Of a stretch of DNA of 64,000 nt, positions 52,497-61,169 are shown piece by piece. Origin of the DNA: Chthonomonadales bacterium (GTDB lineage Bacteria; Armatimonadota; Chthonomonadetes; Chthonomonadales; CAJBBX01); the NCBI GenBank assembly GCA_027459625.1, contig DAIDHP010000010.1, forward strand, positions 1 to 64,000. The letters are read 5' to 3'. Position 1 is the first letter of the stretch, and every line of letters starts with the position of its first letter. The notes under the pieces were generated by a model. The model was not told the DNA's origin. It was given only the letters and a program-made list of their open reading frames with translations, and did not search any database. The translations under genes and the position numbers were made by a program.

Positions 52497-55118
52497 ATGG
52501 ATTACGAAAAAATGACTGAAAAAGCTCAAGAGGCGTTAAGCAGCGCCACGTCCATGGCAATGGAGCATAACAACGTCAACGTGGACGGCGAGCATCTGTT
52601 GCTTTCTCTGTTGCGGCAAGAAGATGGTCTGATGCCGAAGATTCTTGCAAGGATAGGTGTGAGCGTCAAGGAGTTCACGAATAAAGTCGAGAGGGAAATT
52701 GATCGACTTCCGCGCATTGGCGGCGGATACAGCTCGGAATCCATTCACATGACATATCGTCTTGGACAGATACTGAACCGCGCGGAGAAGGAGGCGAAGC
52801 AACTCAAGGACGAATATGTGAGCGTCGAGCATCTGATACTCGCGATGGTGGAGGAGGGTGGCAACACGCCTTCAGGGAGTCTCCTTACGGAATACGGCGT
52901 CACGCGGGATCGACTCTTGAGCGAATTAGTGGAGGTGCGAGGCAATCAGAGGGTCACCAGCAAAAACCCGGAGGCGACTTACGAGGCGCTCGTCAAGTAC
53001 GGGCGGGATCTCGTGGATGACGCCATGAAAAACAGGCTTGATCCCGTCATCGGAAGAGACGCGGAGATACGGCGGATTCTGCGCATCCTGCTTCGAAAGA
53101 CCAAGAACAATCCGGTGCTTATTGGAGAACCGGGAGTGGGCAAGACGGCGATTGTGGAGGGGTTGGCTCAAAGGATCGTTAGAGGAGATGTGCCGGAAGG
53201 GCTGAAAAACAAGAAGATTTTCGCCTTGGATATGGGTTCTTTGATCGCCGGCGCCAAATACCGAGGGGAGTTTGAGGAGCGTCTGAAAGCGGTGCTCAAC
53301 GAAGTGAAGAAAAGCGAAGGGGGAATAATTCTGTTCATCGACGAACTTCACTCCATCGTTGGAGCGGGAAAAGCCGAAGGCGCGCTGGATGCCGGAAATA
53401 TGCTTAAGCCGATGCTTGCGCGAGGAGAGTTGCATTGCATCGGGGCCACGACGTTGGACGAGTATCGCCAGTACATCGAAGAGGATGCGGCGCTGGAGAG
53501 AAGATTTCAGCCAGTGGTTGTTGAGCCGCCAAGCGTGGAGGACACCATTTCCATTCTGCGCGGCTTGAAGGAAAGATACGAGATTCATCATGGGGTCAGG
53601 ATTCAGGATAACGCCTTGGTTGCGGCGGCAACGCTCTCAAACCGTTATATCAGTGATCGTTTCCTTCCGGACAAGGCGATTGATCTAGTCGACGAAGCTT
53701 GCGCCATGATACGGTCGGAGATCGATTCCATGCCCACGGAATTGGATGAAATTATGCGTCGCATCATGCAACTGGAGATTGAGGAGCAAGCTCTCCGGAA
53801 AGAGACCGATCACGGCAGCATGGAACGATTGGAAGCCCTGCGCAAGGAGTTGGCGAATCTGAGGGAGAAAAGTTCCGCCATGCAGGCGCAGTGGGAGAAT
53901 GAGAAGACAGTTATCAAACGCGTTCAACTCTTGCGCGAGGAGATCGAAGAGACTCGCTACGCCATCGAGCAGGCCGAAAGGGATTACGATCTTAACCGCG
54001 CAGCGGAGTTGAAGCATGGAAAATTGCCTGAGTTAATGAGAAAGCTGAAGGCTGAGGAAAACTCTCAGGATGAAAATGGCGACAAGTCCAAACTGCTGAG
54101 CGAGGAGGTGACCGAAGAGGAGATTGCGGAGATTGTTAGCAAGTGGACCGGAATACCTCTTTCCCGGCTTGTGGAAGGTGAGAGAGCCAAGTTGCTTCAT
54201 TTGGATGAGGAACTGCATAAGAGGGTGATAGGTCAGGATACGGCGGTGAACACTGTTTCGGACGCCGTGATTCGCGCCAGGTCCGGAATTAAGGATCCAA
54301 AAAAACCCATTGGCTCCTTTGTGTTTCTCGGACCGACCGGCGTGGGCAAGACGGAATTGGCGAGGGCTCTCGCGGAATCGCTCTTTGATTCCGAGGAGAA
54401 CATGGTGCGCATAGATATGTCGGAGTATATGGAGAAGCATAGTGTCTCCAGAATGATAGGCTCGCCGCCCGGTTACGTAGGATACGAAGAAGGGGGGCAA
54501 TTGACGGAAGCCGTCAGAAGGCATCCCTACTGCGTGCTGTTGTTCGATGAGTTTGAAAAAGCTCATCCGGATGTCTCAAACGTGATGCTGCAAATCCTTG
54601 ATGAGGGGAGACTTACGGACTCGCATGGGCGATTGGTGGATTTTAAAAACTCCATCATCATCCTTACAAGCAATGTGGGATCTCATCTCCTGTTGCAGGA
54701 ACTGGATGCAAAAGGAGAGATCAGCGCGAAGTGCGAAAATGAGGTTTTGGATGAGTTGCGTGACACCGTTCGACCGGAGTTCCTGAACCGATTGGATGAA
54801 ATTGTTATCTTCAAGCCGCTTGGAATGGCTGAGATAGAGCAAATCGTCGATCTTCAAGTGGATTTGCTTAAAGAGAGACTGAAAGATCGAGGTATCACTT
54901 TGGAACTGACCGATGCCGTGCGTGAGCGTCTCGCCAAGGCGGGGTACGATCCCGTATACGGAGCGCGCCCGCTGAAACGAGTCATCCAGCGTGAACTGGA
55001 GACTCTGATTGGAAGAAACATCATTGCGGGGGATATCTCCGATGGGGATCATTTGGTTGTTGATGTTCAGGATAAACGTATCGTCTTGAGCACAATAAAG
55101 GAAACATCGAAAACATAA
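52497..55118 (+). CDS. clpB: ClpB disaggregase
   Basis: Clp N-domain repeats (residues about 1-145), AAA-1 with GEPGVGKT and [21 protein letters not shown], a full coiled-coil M domain of about 125 residues, and AAA-2 with GPTGVGKT and [20 protein letters not shown]. The M domain and 873-aa length identify ClpB rather than ClpA/ClpC. It rescues aggregated proteins with DnaK. The gap 52212-52496 upstream contains TATAAT at 52420 but no CIRCE or HspR site that I could see. Two Hsp20 genes follow immediately. GGAGGG precedes the ATG. Confidence 0.95.
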   Translation: MDYEKMTEKAQEALSSATSMAMEHNNVNVDGEHLLLSLLRQEDGLMPKILARIGVSVKEFTNKVEREIDRLPRIGGGYSSESIHMTYRLGQILNRAEKEAKQLKDEYVSVEHLILAMVEEGGNTPSGSLLTEYGVTRDRLLSELVEVRGNQRVTSKNPEATYEALVKYGRDLVDDAMKNRLDPVIGRDAEIRRILRILLRKTKNNPVLIGEPGVGKTAIVEGLAQRIVRGDVPEGLKNKKIFALDMGSLIAGAKYRGEFEERLKAVLNEVKKSEGGIILFIDELHSIVGAGKAEGALDAGNMLKPMLARGELHCIGATTLDEYRQYIEEDAALERRFQPVVVEPPSVEDTISILRGLKERYEIHHGVRIQDNALVAAATLSNRYISDRFLPDKAIDLVDEACAMIRSEIDSMPTELDEIMRRIMQLEIEEQALRKETDHGSMERLEALRKELANLREKSSAMQAQWENEKTVIKRVQLLREEIEETRYAIEQAERDYDLNRAAELKHGKLPELMRKLKAEENSQDENGDKSKLLSEEVTEEEIAEIVSKWTGIPLSRLVEGERAKLLHLDEELHKRVIGQDTAVNTVSDAVIRARSGIKDPKKPIGSFVFLGPTGVGKTELARALAESLFDSEENMVRIDMSEYMEKHSVSRMIGSPPGYVGYEEGGQLTEAVRRHPYCVLLFDEFEKAHPDVSNVMLQILDEGRLTDSHGRLVDFKNSIIILTSNVGSHLLLQELDAKGEISAKCENEVLDELRDTVRPEFLNRLDEIVIFKPLGMAEIEQIVDLQVDLLKERLKDRGITLELTDAVRERLAKAGYDPVYGARPLKRVIQRELETLIGRNIIAGDISDGDHLVVDVQDKRIVLSTIKETSKT

Positions 55119-55145
55119 TCATAATGCATTAAGGAGGGAAATTCA

Positions 55146-55607
55146 ATGAGAACATGGGATACGTTTAATGAACTAGTGGCGTTGCAAAGAGAGTTGAATC
55201 GGGCGCTCGACACCTACCTGCCGGAACATACATCGAGTAGGGACTGGCCCGTGGGTTTTCTGCCCGGTAAAAGTGCGAGAGCCTATCCTCTCATCAACAT
55301 CAGCGAGGACAAGGATAACTTTTACGTTGAGGCCTTGGCGCCTGGAATCAACACATCATCCCTTGAGATCAACGTGGCGAGAAAAACCCTGCGCATCTCA
55401 GGAGAGAAGATGAATCTGAACGATATCAAGCCGGAACAGATACATCGCAGCGAGAGGTCGGGAGGAAAATTCATTCGCAGCGTGGAACTGCCCGTGGAGG
55501 TGGACTCCAACGGAGTGAAGGCGAAATACTCGCAGGGCATTCTCACCATCACTCTGCCGAAGGCGGAGGATGCGAAACCTAAACGCATCGCAGTGGATGT
55601 GCAATAA
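55146..55607 (+). CDS. Hsp20 small heat-shock protein, first copy
   Basis: An alpha-crystallin domain spans about residues 45-153, with ALAPGINTSSLEINVARKTLRISGE and the end motif KYSQGILTITLPKAEDAKPKRI. Hsp20 proteins hold unfolding clients for refolding by ClpB and DnaK. The gene starts 27 bp after clpB with AAGGAGGG, indicating one operon. Confidence 0.93.
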   Translation: MRTWDTFNELVALQRELNRALDTYLPEHTSSRDWPVGFLPGKSARAYPLINISEDKDNFYVEALAPGINTSSLEINVARKTLRISGEKMNLNDIKPEQIHRSERSGGKFIRSVELPVEVDSNGVKAKYSQGILTITLPKAEDAKPKRIAVDVQ

Positions 55608-55640
55608 GCGGGAAATTTTCATTCGGAAGGAGAAACGACA

Positions 55641-56039
55641 ATGGCCGAGAAAACAATTCAGACTCAAACAGAGAAAGGCGATTTGCAAAAACTGGAGAAT
55701 ACTCGCAATACGGAGGAATATATCACTCCCGCCGTGGATATCTACGAGGAGGAGAAGGGATTGGCGCTCCTTGCTGACCTTCCAGGCGTGAACAAGGAGG
55801 GGTTGGATATTCAGGTGAAGGATGATATCCTCACAATCCAAGCGCACGCCGATTACAAGAATGTTGCGACTCCGTTTTACAAAGAGTTCGATATTCAACA
55901 CTTTTTCAGGCAGTTTCAACTCTCGGAGAAGGTGGATGCGAGCAAGATCACCGCTCAGTTCATTAATGGAGTTTTGAAACTCAGCCTGCCGAAGGCAGAG
56001 GAAACCCTGCCTAGAAAGATCACGATTGAGATCGGATAA
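55641..56039 (+). CDS. Hsp20 small heat-shock protein, second copy
   Basis: The alpha-crystallin domain is at about residues 30-132: PAVDIYEEEKGLALLADLPGVN, LDIQVKDDILTIQA and FINGVLKLSLPKAEE. It is shorter and divergent from the first copy, so the pair may form mixed oligomers. GAAGGAG precedes the start, 33 bp after the first hsp20 gene. Confidence 0.93.
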   Translation: MAEKTIQTQTEKGDLQKLENTRNTEEYITPAVDIYEEEKGLALLADLPGVNKEGLDIQVKDDILTIQAHADYKNVATPFYKEFDIQHFFRQFQLSEKVDASKITAQFINGVLKLSLPKAEETLPRKITIEIG

Positions 56040-56064
56040 TTACCGTCAATCGCCATCGATAGGT

Positions 56065-56097
56065 ATAATGGGGGAGTGGGAGACCCTCCCCCATTAT
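56065..56097 (+). terminator. Hairpin after the heat-shock operon
   Basis: ATAATGGGGGAG and CTCCCCCATTAT form a perfect 12-bp stem with a 9-nt loop, 26 bp after the second hsp20 stop. The trailing sequence is not a U-run, so it may terminate weakly or protect the message end. Confidence 0.6.
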
Positions 56098-56116
56098 TCG
56101 TGGATAGGTTTATAAA

Positions 56117-56332
56117 ATGTCAGAGTTCGGGAAACTTTTGCTTGTGCTTGGAGCGATATTGATGTTCGCCGGAGCTGTCATATGGGCGATGGGTAGACTT
56201 GGCGCCCCTAGGTTGCCGGGGGATTTCGTATTCCGCAAAGGCGGAGTGACATTCTATTTCCCCATCGCCACTAGCATCATCGTCAGCATAATCCTCACCT
56301 TGCTTTTGAACATCCTTCTGCGCAGACGCTAA
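56117..56332 (+). CDS. DUF2905 small membrane protein
   Basis: The 71-aa protein has two transmembrane helices with a central LPGDFVFRKGGVTFYFPIAT motif, the signature of DUF2905. Function unknown across bacteria. The metallophosphoesterase gene follows within 40 bp. Confidence 0.88.
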   Translation: MSEFGKLLLVLGAILMFAGAVIWAMGRLGAPRLPGDFVFRKGGVTFYFPIATSIIVSIILTLLLNILLRRR

Positions 56333-56369
56333 GGTGTGCCGGCGTACCTATTTGATAAGAGAGGCATAC

Positions 56370-57278
56370 GTGACTGAGATGGATAAATCCTTGTATTTTC
56401 ACCCGGATGGTTCCTTTCGAATCGTTCAGCTTACAGATCTCCACATCACGAACGGCGGCGAGGAGGACCGTAAAACTTTGGACCTGGTCGGCAAAATACT
56501 GAACTGGGAAAAACCCGATCTTGCGGTTTTAACCGGGGATATCATCGAAGGGAAGCGTTGCGTGGACCCTGCCAATTCGTGGCTGTCCGCCGTCGAGCCG
56601 CTTGAGAGGAGATCGTTGCCTTGGACCGCCGTCTTCGGCAATCATGACGATGAGGGTGTTCTAAGCCGTTCCGAATTAATGCGCGTGCAGCAGTCGTGCG
56701 AGCATTGCCTTTCAGAGTTCGGACCCGAAAACATACCCGGAGTAGGGAATTATGCGCTGACCATTCGTAATAATCCCGGCAACGCCATGGGCGCCATACT
56801 CTATTTCATAGATTCAAACAGCTACGCCAGGGATGGATTGGAGGGATACGGTTGGATTGAGAAGGAGCAAATAGATTGGTATCTGACCAAAGCGGCGGAT
56901 CTCGCCTTCCAATCGCCTGACGGTAATCCTGTTCCGGCGTTCGCTTTTTTTCACATCCCTTTTCCTGAATACAATGATGTCTGGAGCCAGGGGAATTGCA
57001 AAGGAGAGAAGAACGAAGATGTGTGTTGTCCCGCCATCAACACCGGAATGTTCGAGGCTTTCCGCAAAGCGGGGGATGTTGTCGGCGTTTTTGTCGGGCA
57101 CGAACACATCAACGATTATGAAGGCGATTTAAATGGGGTCAGACTTTGCTACGGACGCGGCGGCGGGTACGGAACCTATGGAAAGGAGGGATTTCGCAAA
57201 GGGGCTCGCGTGATCGAAATCCGTTCCGGCGACAGAGACTTTAAAACATGGATCAGGTTGGATAATATCAAGGGGTGA
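56370..57278 (+). CDS. Calcineurin-like metallophosphoesterase
   Basis: All metal-site motifs are present: LTDLHI (D-x-H), LTGDII (GD), FGNHDDEG (GNHD), FFHIPFPEY and VGHEHINDY (GH-x-H). This resembles the purple acid phosphatase-like/ICC branch acting on phosphoesters. The ORF opens at 56334, but GAGAGG lies 5 nt before GTG 56370, and an ATG three codons later is a further option. There is no signal peptide. The substrate is unknown. Confidence 0.88.
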   Translation: MTEMDKSLYFHPDGSFRIVQLTDLHITNGGEEDRKTLDLVGKILNWEKPDLAVLTGDIIEGKRCVDPANSWLSAVEPLERRSLPWTAVFGNHDDEGVLSRSELMRVQQSCEHCLSEFGPENIPGVGNYALTIRNNPGNAMGAILYFIDSNSYARDGLEGYGWIEKEQIDWYLTKAADLAFQSPDGNPVPAFAFFHIPFPEYNDVWSQGNCKGEKNEDVCCPAINTGMFEAFRKAGDVVGVFVGHEHINDYEGDLNGVRLCYGRGGGYGTYGKEGFRKGARVIEIRSGDRDFKTWIRLDNIKG

Positions 57279-57299
57279 CGGGAGAATGGAAACAAAAAC

Positions 57300-57334
57300 G
57301 GCTCGAAACGTAGGAATAACTAGCGTCCCGAGCC
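57300..57334. terminator. Hairpin between convergent phosphoesterase and aldo/keto reductase genes
   Basis: GGCTCG and CGAGCC pair, with extra AAACG/CGTCC contacts inside. It lies in the 68-bp gap between the two stop codons. No clear U-tract follows in either direction. Confidence 0.35.
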
Positions 57335-57346
57335 TGTGACAACTAG

Positions 57347-58297
57347 TCAATCGGAGAATGCGTTCTCGATGGCTTGCAACTCCTCTTTGGTGAGTTTCCA
57401 TCCCATCGCCTGCACGTTCTCTTCCGCCTGTGATGCGCGTCTTGCCCCCACTATTGCGGCGGTCACTGCGGGATTGCTTAATGTCCACGCAATGGCGAGA
57501 TGCCCCACGGTCTTTCCATGTTTCTCCGCGATGGGGCGAAGACGATCCACGAACTCCAAGTTCTTTTGCAGCCTTTCACCGCTGAACATCGGGTTGCGTT
57601 TGCGCCAATCATCCTCCGCGACGCGACTGGGGTCAAATGAGCCGCTAAGCAACCCCGCCTGCATGGGGCTATAGACGATTACGCCGACTCCATGATCGAG
57701 GCACCACGGCAGTATCTCCTTCTCAACCTCTCTTCGGAGCAGGCTGTAAGGAGGTTGCAGGGAATCAACGTGGCACACGGCTTCGCATCGTTGCAAAAGC
57801 TGGACGTCAAAATTGCTGACTCCGATCCATCTCACCTTTCCCGCTTTCTGAAGGTCCGCCATCGCAGCCCAGGAATCCTCGACAGGGGTTTGAGTGCGAT
57901 TATCCGGCCAGTGGAATTGATACAAATCAATGTAATCCGTGCCTAATCGACGTAAACTCGCTTCCACCTCTCTGCGAATGCTTGCAGGGGTGAGATCATT
58001 GACGGGAGGTGTGGTCTCCTGAGGAATCAATCCGCATTTGGTGGCGATGATAATTTCTTCGCGTCGCATACCCTCCAACGCCTTGCAAACCACCTCTTCG
58101 GAGTGTCCATACCCGTAGATCGCAGCGGTATCGATCCAATTCACTCCGAGTTCAAGAGATTTGCGTATCGCTTGAATTGATTCCGAATCATCCTGAACCC
58201 CCCACCCATAGACCCATGGACCGCCAATCGCCCACGCGCCGAGACCCACGGTGGTGATTTCCGGTCCGTTTCTTCCCAGCTTTCGTTTATCAATCAT
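57347..58297 (-). CDS. Aldo/keto reductase
   Basis: The AKR tetrad is present: Asp56 and Tyr61 in WIDTAAIYGYGHSE, Lys87 in ATKCGL and His in YQFHWPD. The C-terminal cofactor loop IVGARRASQAEENV supports NADPH binding. The 316-aa length and style resemble the AKR11/12 (YhdN/IolS-like) group that reduces sugar-derived or small aldehydes. Substrate unknown. Confidence 0.92.
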   Translation of the reverse strand: MIDKRKLGRNGPEITTVGLGAWAIGGPWVYGWGVQDDSESIQAIRKSLELGVNWIDTAAIYGYGHSEEVVCKALEGMRREEIIIATKCGLIPQETTPPVNDLTPASIRREVEASLRRLGTDYIDLYQFHWPDNRTQTPVEDSWAAMADLQKAGKVRWIGVSNFDVQLLQRCEAVCHVDSLQPPYSLLRREVEKEILPWCLDHGVGVIVYSPMQAGLLSGSFDPSRVAEDDWRKRNPMFSGERLQKNLEFVDRLRPIAEKHGKTVGHLAIAWTLSNPAVTAAIVGARRASQAEENVQAMGWKLTKEELQAIENAFSD

Positions 58298-58352
58298 AGT
58301 ATTTTTTTCTCCTAATTATGATTATGGGTATTCCCAATTGGGTTTGGCTGAC

Positions 58353-58835
58353 TTATCGCCATGTTTTAGGCACGCGAAACTCGGTGTCTCCGTAGAGGGT
58401 TTGGATATAATTGATCTGCCCGCCGTGATACTCCATATTTCTACACGGCATTTCAATAAGAGTAATGCCTTTCAATGGGCCGCGCCAATGCGGATAATCC
58501 CGGTCCAAATCCTCCTCTTTCAATTGCGATATCGCATCCGCAAGCTCTTTCGAACTTGCTACCAACTCCTGGCAAAGAACCTCAGGGTCATCTATTACAA
58601 ACTCAGATTGCTGTCCGGCGGGAGGGCGCTCGGGATTCTCGCCTTTTAGTAACGCCGCCATGTAGCGGTTAACCAACACGCATTCCGTGCTCACATCCAG
58701 AATCGAGCGCGCTTTGGACTCGTTTTCAGGCGTGGGACGCCAATTAAGTCTCTCCTTGGGAGTATTCGATATGAAAAAGGCGAGGGACTGCCCTAACCTC
58801 TCCGCTCGTATTGCTTGGAAATCCAATAGATTCAT
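58353..58835 (-). CDS. DinB-family protein
   Basis: This 160-aa helical-bundle protein has RLNWRPTPENESKARSILDV near the N-terminus and MEYHGGQINYIQTLYGD at the end, matching DinB/DUF664 proteins. The first-position histidine of the usual metal triad is not obvious (DVSTECV region), so metal binding is uncertain. It lies 55 bp upstream of the aldo/keto reductase on the same strand. Confidence 0.8.
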   Translation of the reverse strand: MNLLDFQAIRAERLGQSLAFFISNTPKERLNWRPTPENESKARSILDVSTECVLVNRYMAALLKGENPERPPAGQQSEFVIDDPEVLCQELVASSKELADAISQLKEEDLDRDYPHWRGPLKGITLIEMPCRNMEYHGGQINYIQTLYGDTEFRVPKTWR

Positions 58836-59284
58836 TCTTATCTCCTTGTAAATCGCACAACCATTAAGACGACTGCATAATCACTTTGTATCTTGGTATC
58901 AACCATTAAGTTGCATTTTATCTCTTGTCATTGCTCGCGGCGTTAGGCGATTGCCTATATTCGAGAATGGCGGATGGAGAACGGCGTTCAACATCAGGGA
59001 AGTCACATGCGAGTTTTGAATGCTCGTTCTCTTTATAGAATACCTCATACCTATTAATGCAATTAATGAGGGTACATATTATTCAATGTGGCGTTTTCAA
59101 CCATTATAGCGTTCCAGTTGTTTTTTTTCATACATACCCTCATGAGCGACCCCGCAGTTTCATTTGTTGTTCCGTGCATTCAAATCGTTTCTCTTTGGCG
59201 CCTCTTCGCCATGTGTGAAAACGTATTATTACTCGATAGGCGTATTCCGATATGTGACAACAATATCATCAAGGAGATACGACG
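58836..59284. other. Intergenic region between divergent DinB and ABC permease genes
   Basis: Both promoters must lie here, but I could not assign a convincing -35/-10 pair. A 76-codon plus-strand frame starting at GTG 59088 is hydrophobic, lacks a ribosome-binding site and runs into the permease gene in another frame, so I do not call it. Confidence 0.4.
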
Positions 59285-60418
59285 ATTCGAACCTTGCCTG
59301 CGTCATTCCTCTACTTAGTGCGTAATCCGCGTAAAACCATACCGGTCTGCCTGGTGATCGCGCTAGCGGTCGCGCTTTTAGCGAGCGTGACGATTTTGAT
59401 GGATTCCATTGGTCAAACCGTATTCGCCATGTATGGATATCAGCGAGATCTTACAGTGCTGTATCCTCGCAATACGCTATATGTCAGCAAGGATACGGTC
59501 ATAAAACTGAAAAAATTGCCGGACCTGAATCGTTTATATCCCTCAAGCGCCTTGTTTATATCCATCAAGACTTTTTTTGGAAGAACCCCTTTCGTTGTTT
59601 TCGCGCTTCGCCATAAGGATGCCGCGGAGATTTTACGGGAATGCGGATTGAAACTGACACAAGGCAGGTTTCCCGATTCGGACAAACCGGAAATAGTCCT
59701 TTCAAGAGACATCGCCGCGAATCGACATCTGCGTTTGGGAGACATAGCCCTCTCGCCCACTTCCAAGGATAGTTACTCCCCGCAGCCAATGCGCTTGGTA
59801 GGCGTTTTGGATGGGCCTGTGTGGCTTGCGTTCACTTCCTACTCCTATGTTCATGATAACTGCCCGATTGCGCTCAACGGGTTTTTGGCATCCGCGAAAA
59901 CACGGTCGCAAATGCCTGCGCTTGATCGTGAAATTGAACGCGTCATAGATCCGGGGAAAATCCGTATATGGACATATAAGGATTTGGTGAGGGAAGCGTA
60001 CAACGCCCTGTCCAATCTCTATTTTTTTCTTGATATCATCGCAGCCATCATCATTTTTGATATCGCATTGTTGTGCGGGTTGCTTTTTCTGATCTATTTC
60101 GATCAGAGGTTGTCGGAATACGCAGCGCTATTGGCGATGGGATACCATCAAGGATATATCATTCAACAGACACTTCAGGAGACTGGGACGCTTGCGATGA
60201 TTGGTTGGTTGACAGGGGCGATAGTGGCAACCGGGCTGCTGGACTATCTGCGCCTATTCTACTTTGAACCAAAGGGGATGATCCTGCACGCATTCGATCC
60301 TCATGCGTATTGGTACACTTTTGCTCTACCAGTATTTATTGTTCTGTTCGCCTTGGTGACCATCAGCCTCAGAATGCTCAGAATCGATCCCGTAAGCATC
60401 ATGGAGCGACGCTCGTGA
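59285..60418 (+). CDS. FtsX/MacB-type ABC transporter permease
   Basis: An N-terminal transmembrane helix (VCLVIALAVALLASVTILM) is followed by a large extracytoplasmic domain (about residues 45-240) and three C-terminal helices, the standard FtsX/MacB permease layout. The final RIDPVSIMERR is typical. The ORF track starts at TTG 59294, but AAGGAG at 59271-59276 is 8 nt before an in-frame ATT at 59285, a possible rare start; both are uncertain. The stop overlaps the start of the ATPase gene, so they form one transporter. The substrate is unknown. Confidence 0.8.
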   Translation: MRTLPASFLYLVRNPRKTIPVCLVIALAVALLASVTILMDSIGQTVFAMYGYQRDLTVLYPRNTLYVSKDTVIKLKKLPDLNRLYPSSALFISIKTFFGRTPFVVFALRHKDAAEILRECGLKLTQGRFPDSDKPEIVLSRDIAANRHLRLGDIALSPTSKDSYSPQPMRLVGVLDGPVWLAFTSYSYVHDNCPIALNGFLASAKTRSQMPALDREIERVIDPGKIRIWTYKDLVREAYNALSNLYFFLDIIAAIIIFDIALLCGLLFLIYFDQRLSEYAALLAMGYHQGYIIQQTLQETGTLAMIGWLTGAIVATGLLDYLRLFYFEPKGMILHAFDPHAYWYTFALPVFIVLFALVTISLRMLRIDPVSIMERRS

Positions 60419-61089
60419 ATGACGATCAAAAAAAGGGTTTGTGCGCGGAGAATATCTCCCTGGCTTACCACGACGGCTCGGAGGTTACCTTGGCGGTACG
60501 GGGCATTACATTAAGCCTTTCGGACACCGGGTTTGTCGGTATCTTAGGGCCTTCAGGTTCCGGGAAAAGCTCTCTTCTTTATCTGTTAGGCGGGTTGAAG
60601 CGCGCCACTTCAGGAGAGATTTACTATAACGGGAGTCCCTATTCCGAGATGAAGGAAAAGGAGCGACTGCGGCTACGCCGTAATCATTATGGCTTTGTTT
60701 TCCAACAACCCTATCTTTTCGACTATCTAACTGCAATGGAAAACGCTTTGGCGGGCACCTCCACGGGGGACAATCAAGCTTTGACGCGAGCAATGGAAAT
60801 ATTCGAAGAGCTAGGTATCGCACGGCACGCGAAAAAGCGCCCACGGCAACTCAGCGGGGGGGAGAGGCAGCGCGTTTGCATCGCGCGTGCAATGATGAAT
60901 TCGCCTTCGGTGATCTTCGCCGATGAACCTACCGCAGCCTTGGATCGTCAAAACGGTCATATGGTCATGGAAATGCTTGCATCTTATCGCGACCGAGGAT
61001 TGGTGATCGTGGTCACGCATGATACGGCTATGTTGGATGAATGCGATCGGATATACAGAATGCGCGATGGAATCGTGCAGGAGAATTAA
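60415..61089 (+). CDS. LolD/MacB-type ABC transporter ATP-binding protein
   Basis: Walker A GPSGSGKSS, signature QLSGGERQRVCIARAMM, Walker B VIFADEPTAALD and VVTHD are complete, and GFVFQQPYLFDYLTAMEN matches the LolD/MacB subgroup. The GTG start overlaps the permease stop codon (GTGA), with GGAG 8 nt upstream. The ORF track's earlier start at 60310 is inside the permease gene. Confidence 0.92.
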   Translation: MNDDQKKGLCAENISLAYHDGSEVTLAVRGITLSLSDTGFVGILGPSGSGKSSLLYLLGGLKRATSGEIYYNGSPYSEMKEKERLRLRRNHYGFVFQQPYLFDYLTAMENALAGTSTGDNQALTRAMEIFEELGIARHAKKRPRQLSGGERQRVCIARAMMNSPSVIFADEPTAALDRQNGHMVMEMLASYRDRGLVIVVTHDTAMLDECDRIYRMRDGIVQEN

Positions 61090-61103
61090 TATCCTGTTTT
61101 TTT
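61078..61103 (+). terminator. Terminator candidate after the ABC ATPase gene
   Basis: A short stem CAGGA/TCCTG spanning the stop codon is followed by seven T residues. The stem is only 5 bp, so strength is uncertain. Confidence 0.45.
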
Positions 61104-61169
61104 CTTGCAATGGTTTCATTCGATTGATATAATGCGATTAGTACGTAACTTAAGAATGGAGATACATAA

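Noticed and set aside
59088-59318. 76-codon hydrophobic ORF ahead of the FtsX permease
   Set aside because: It lacks a ribosome-binding site, overlaps the permease in another frame, and the AAGGAG inside it serves the downstream gene.
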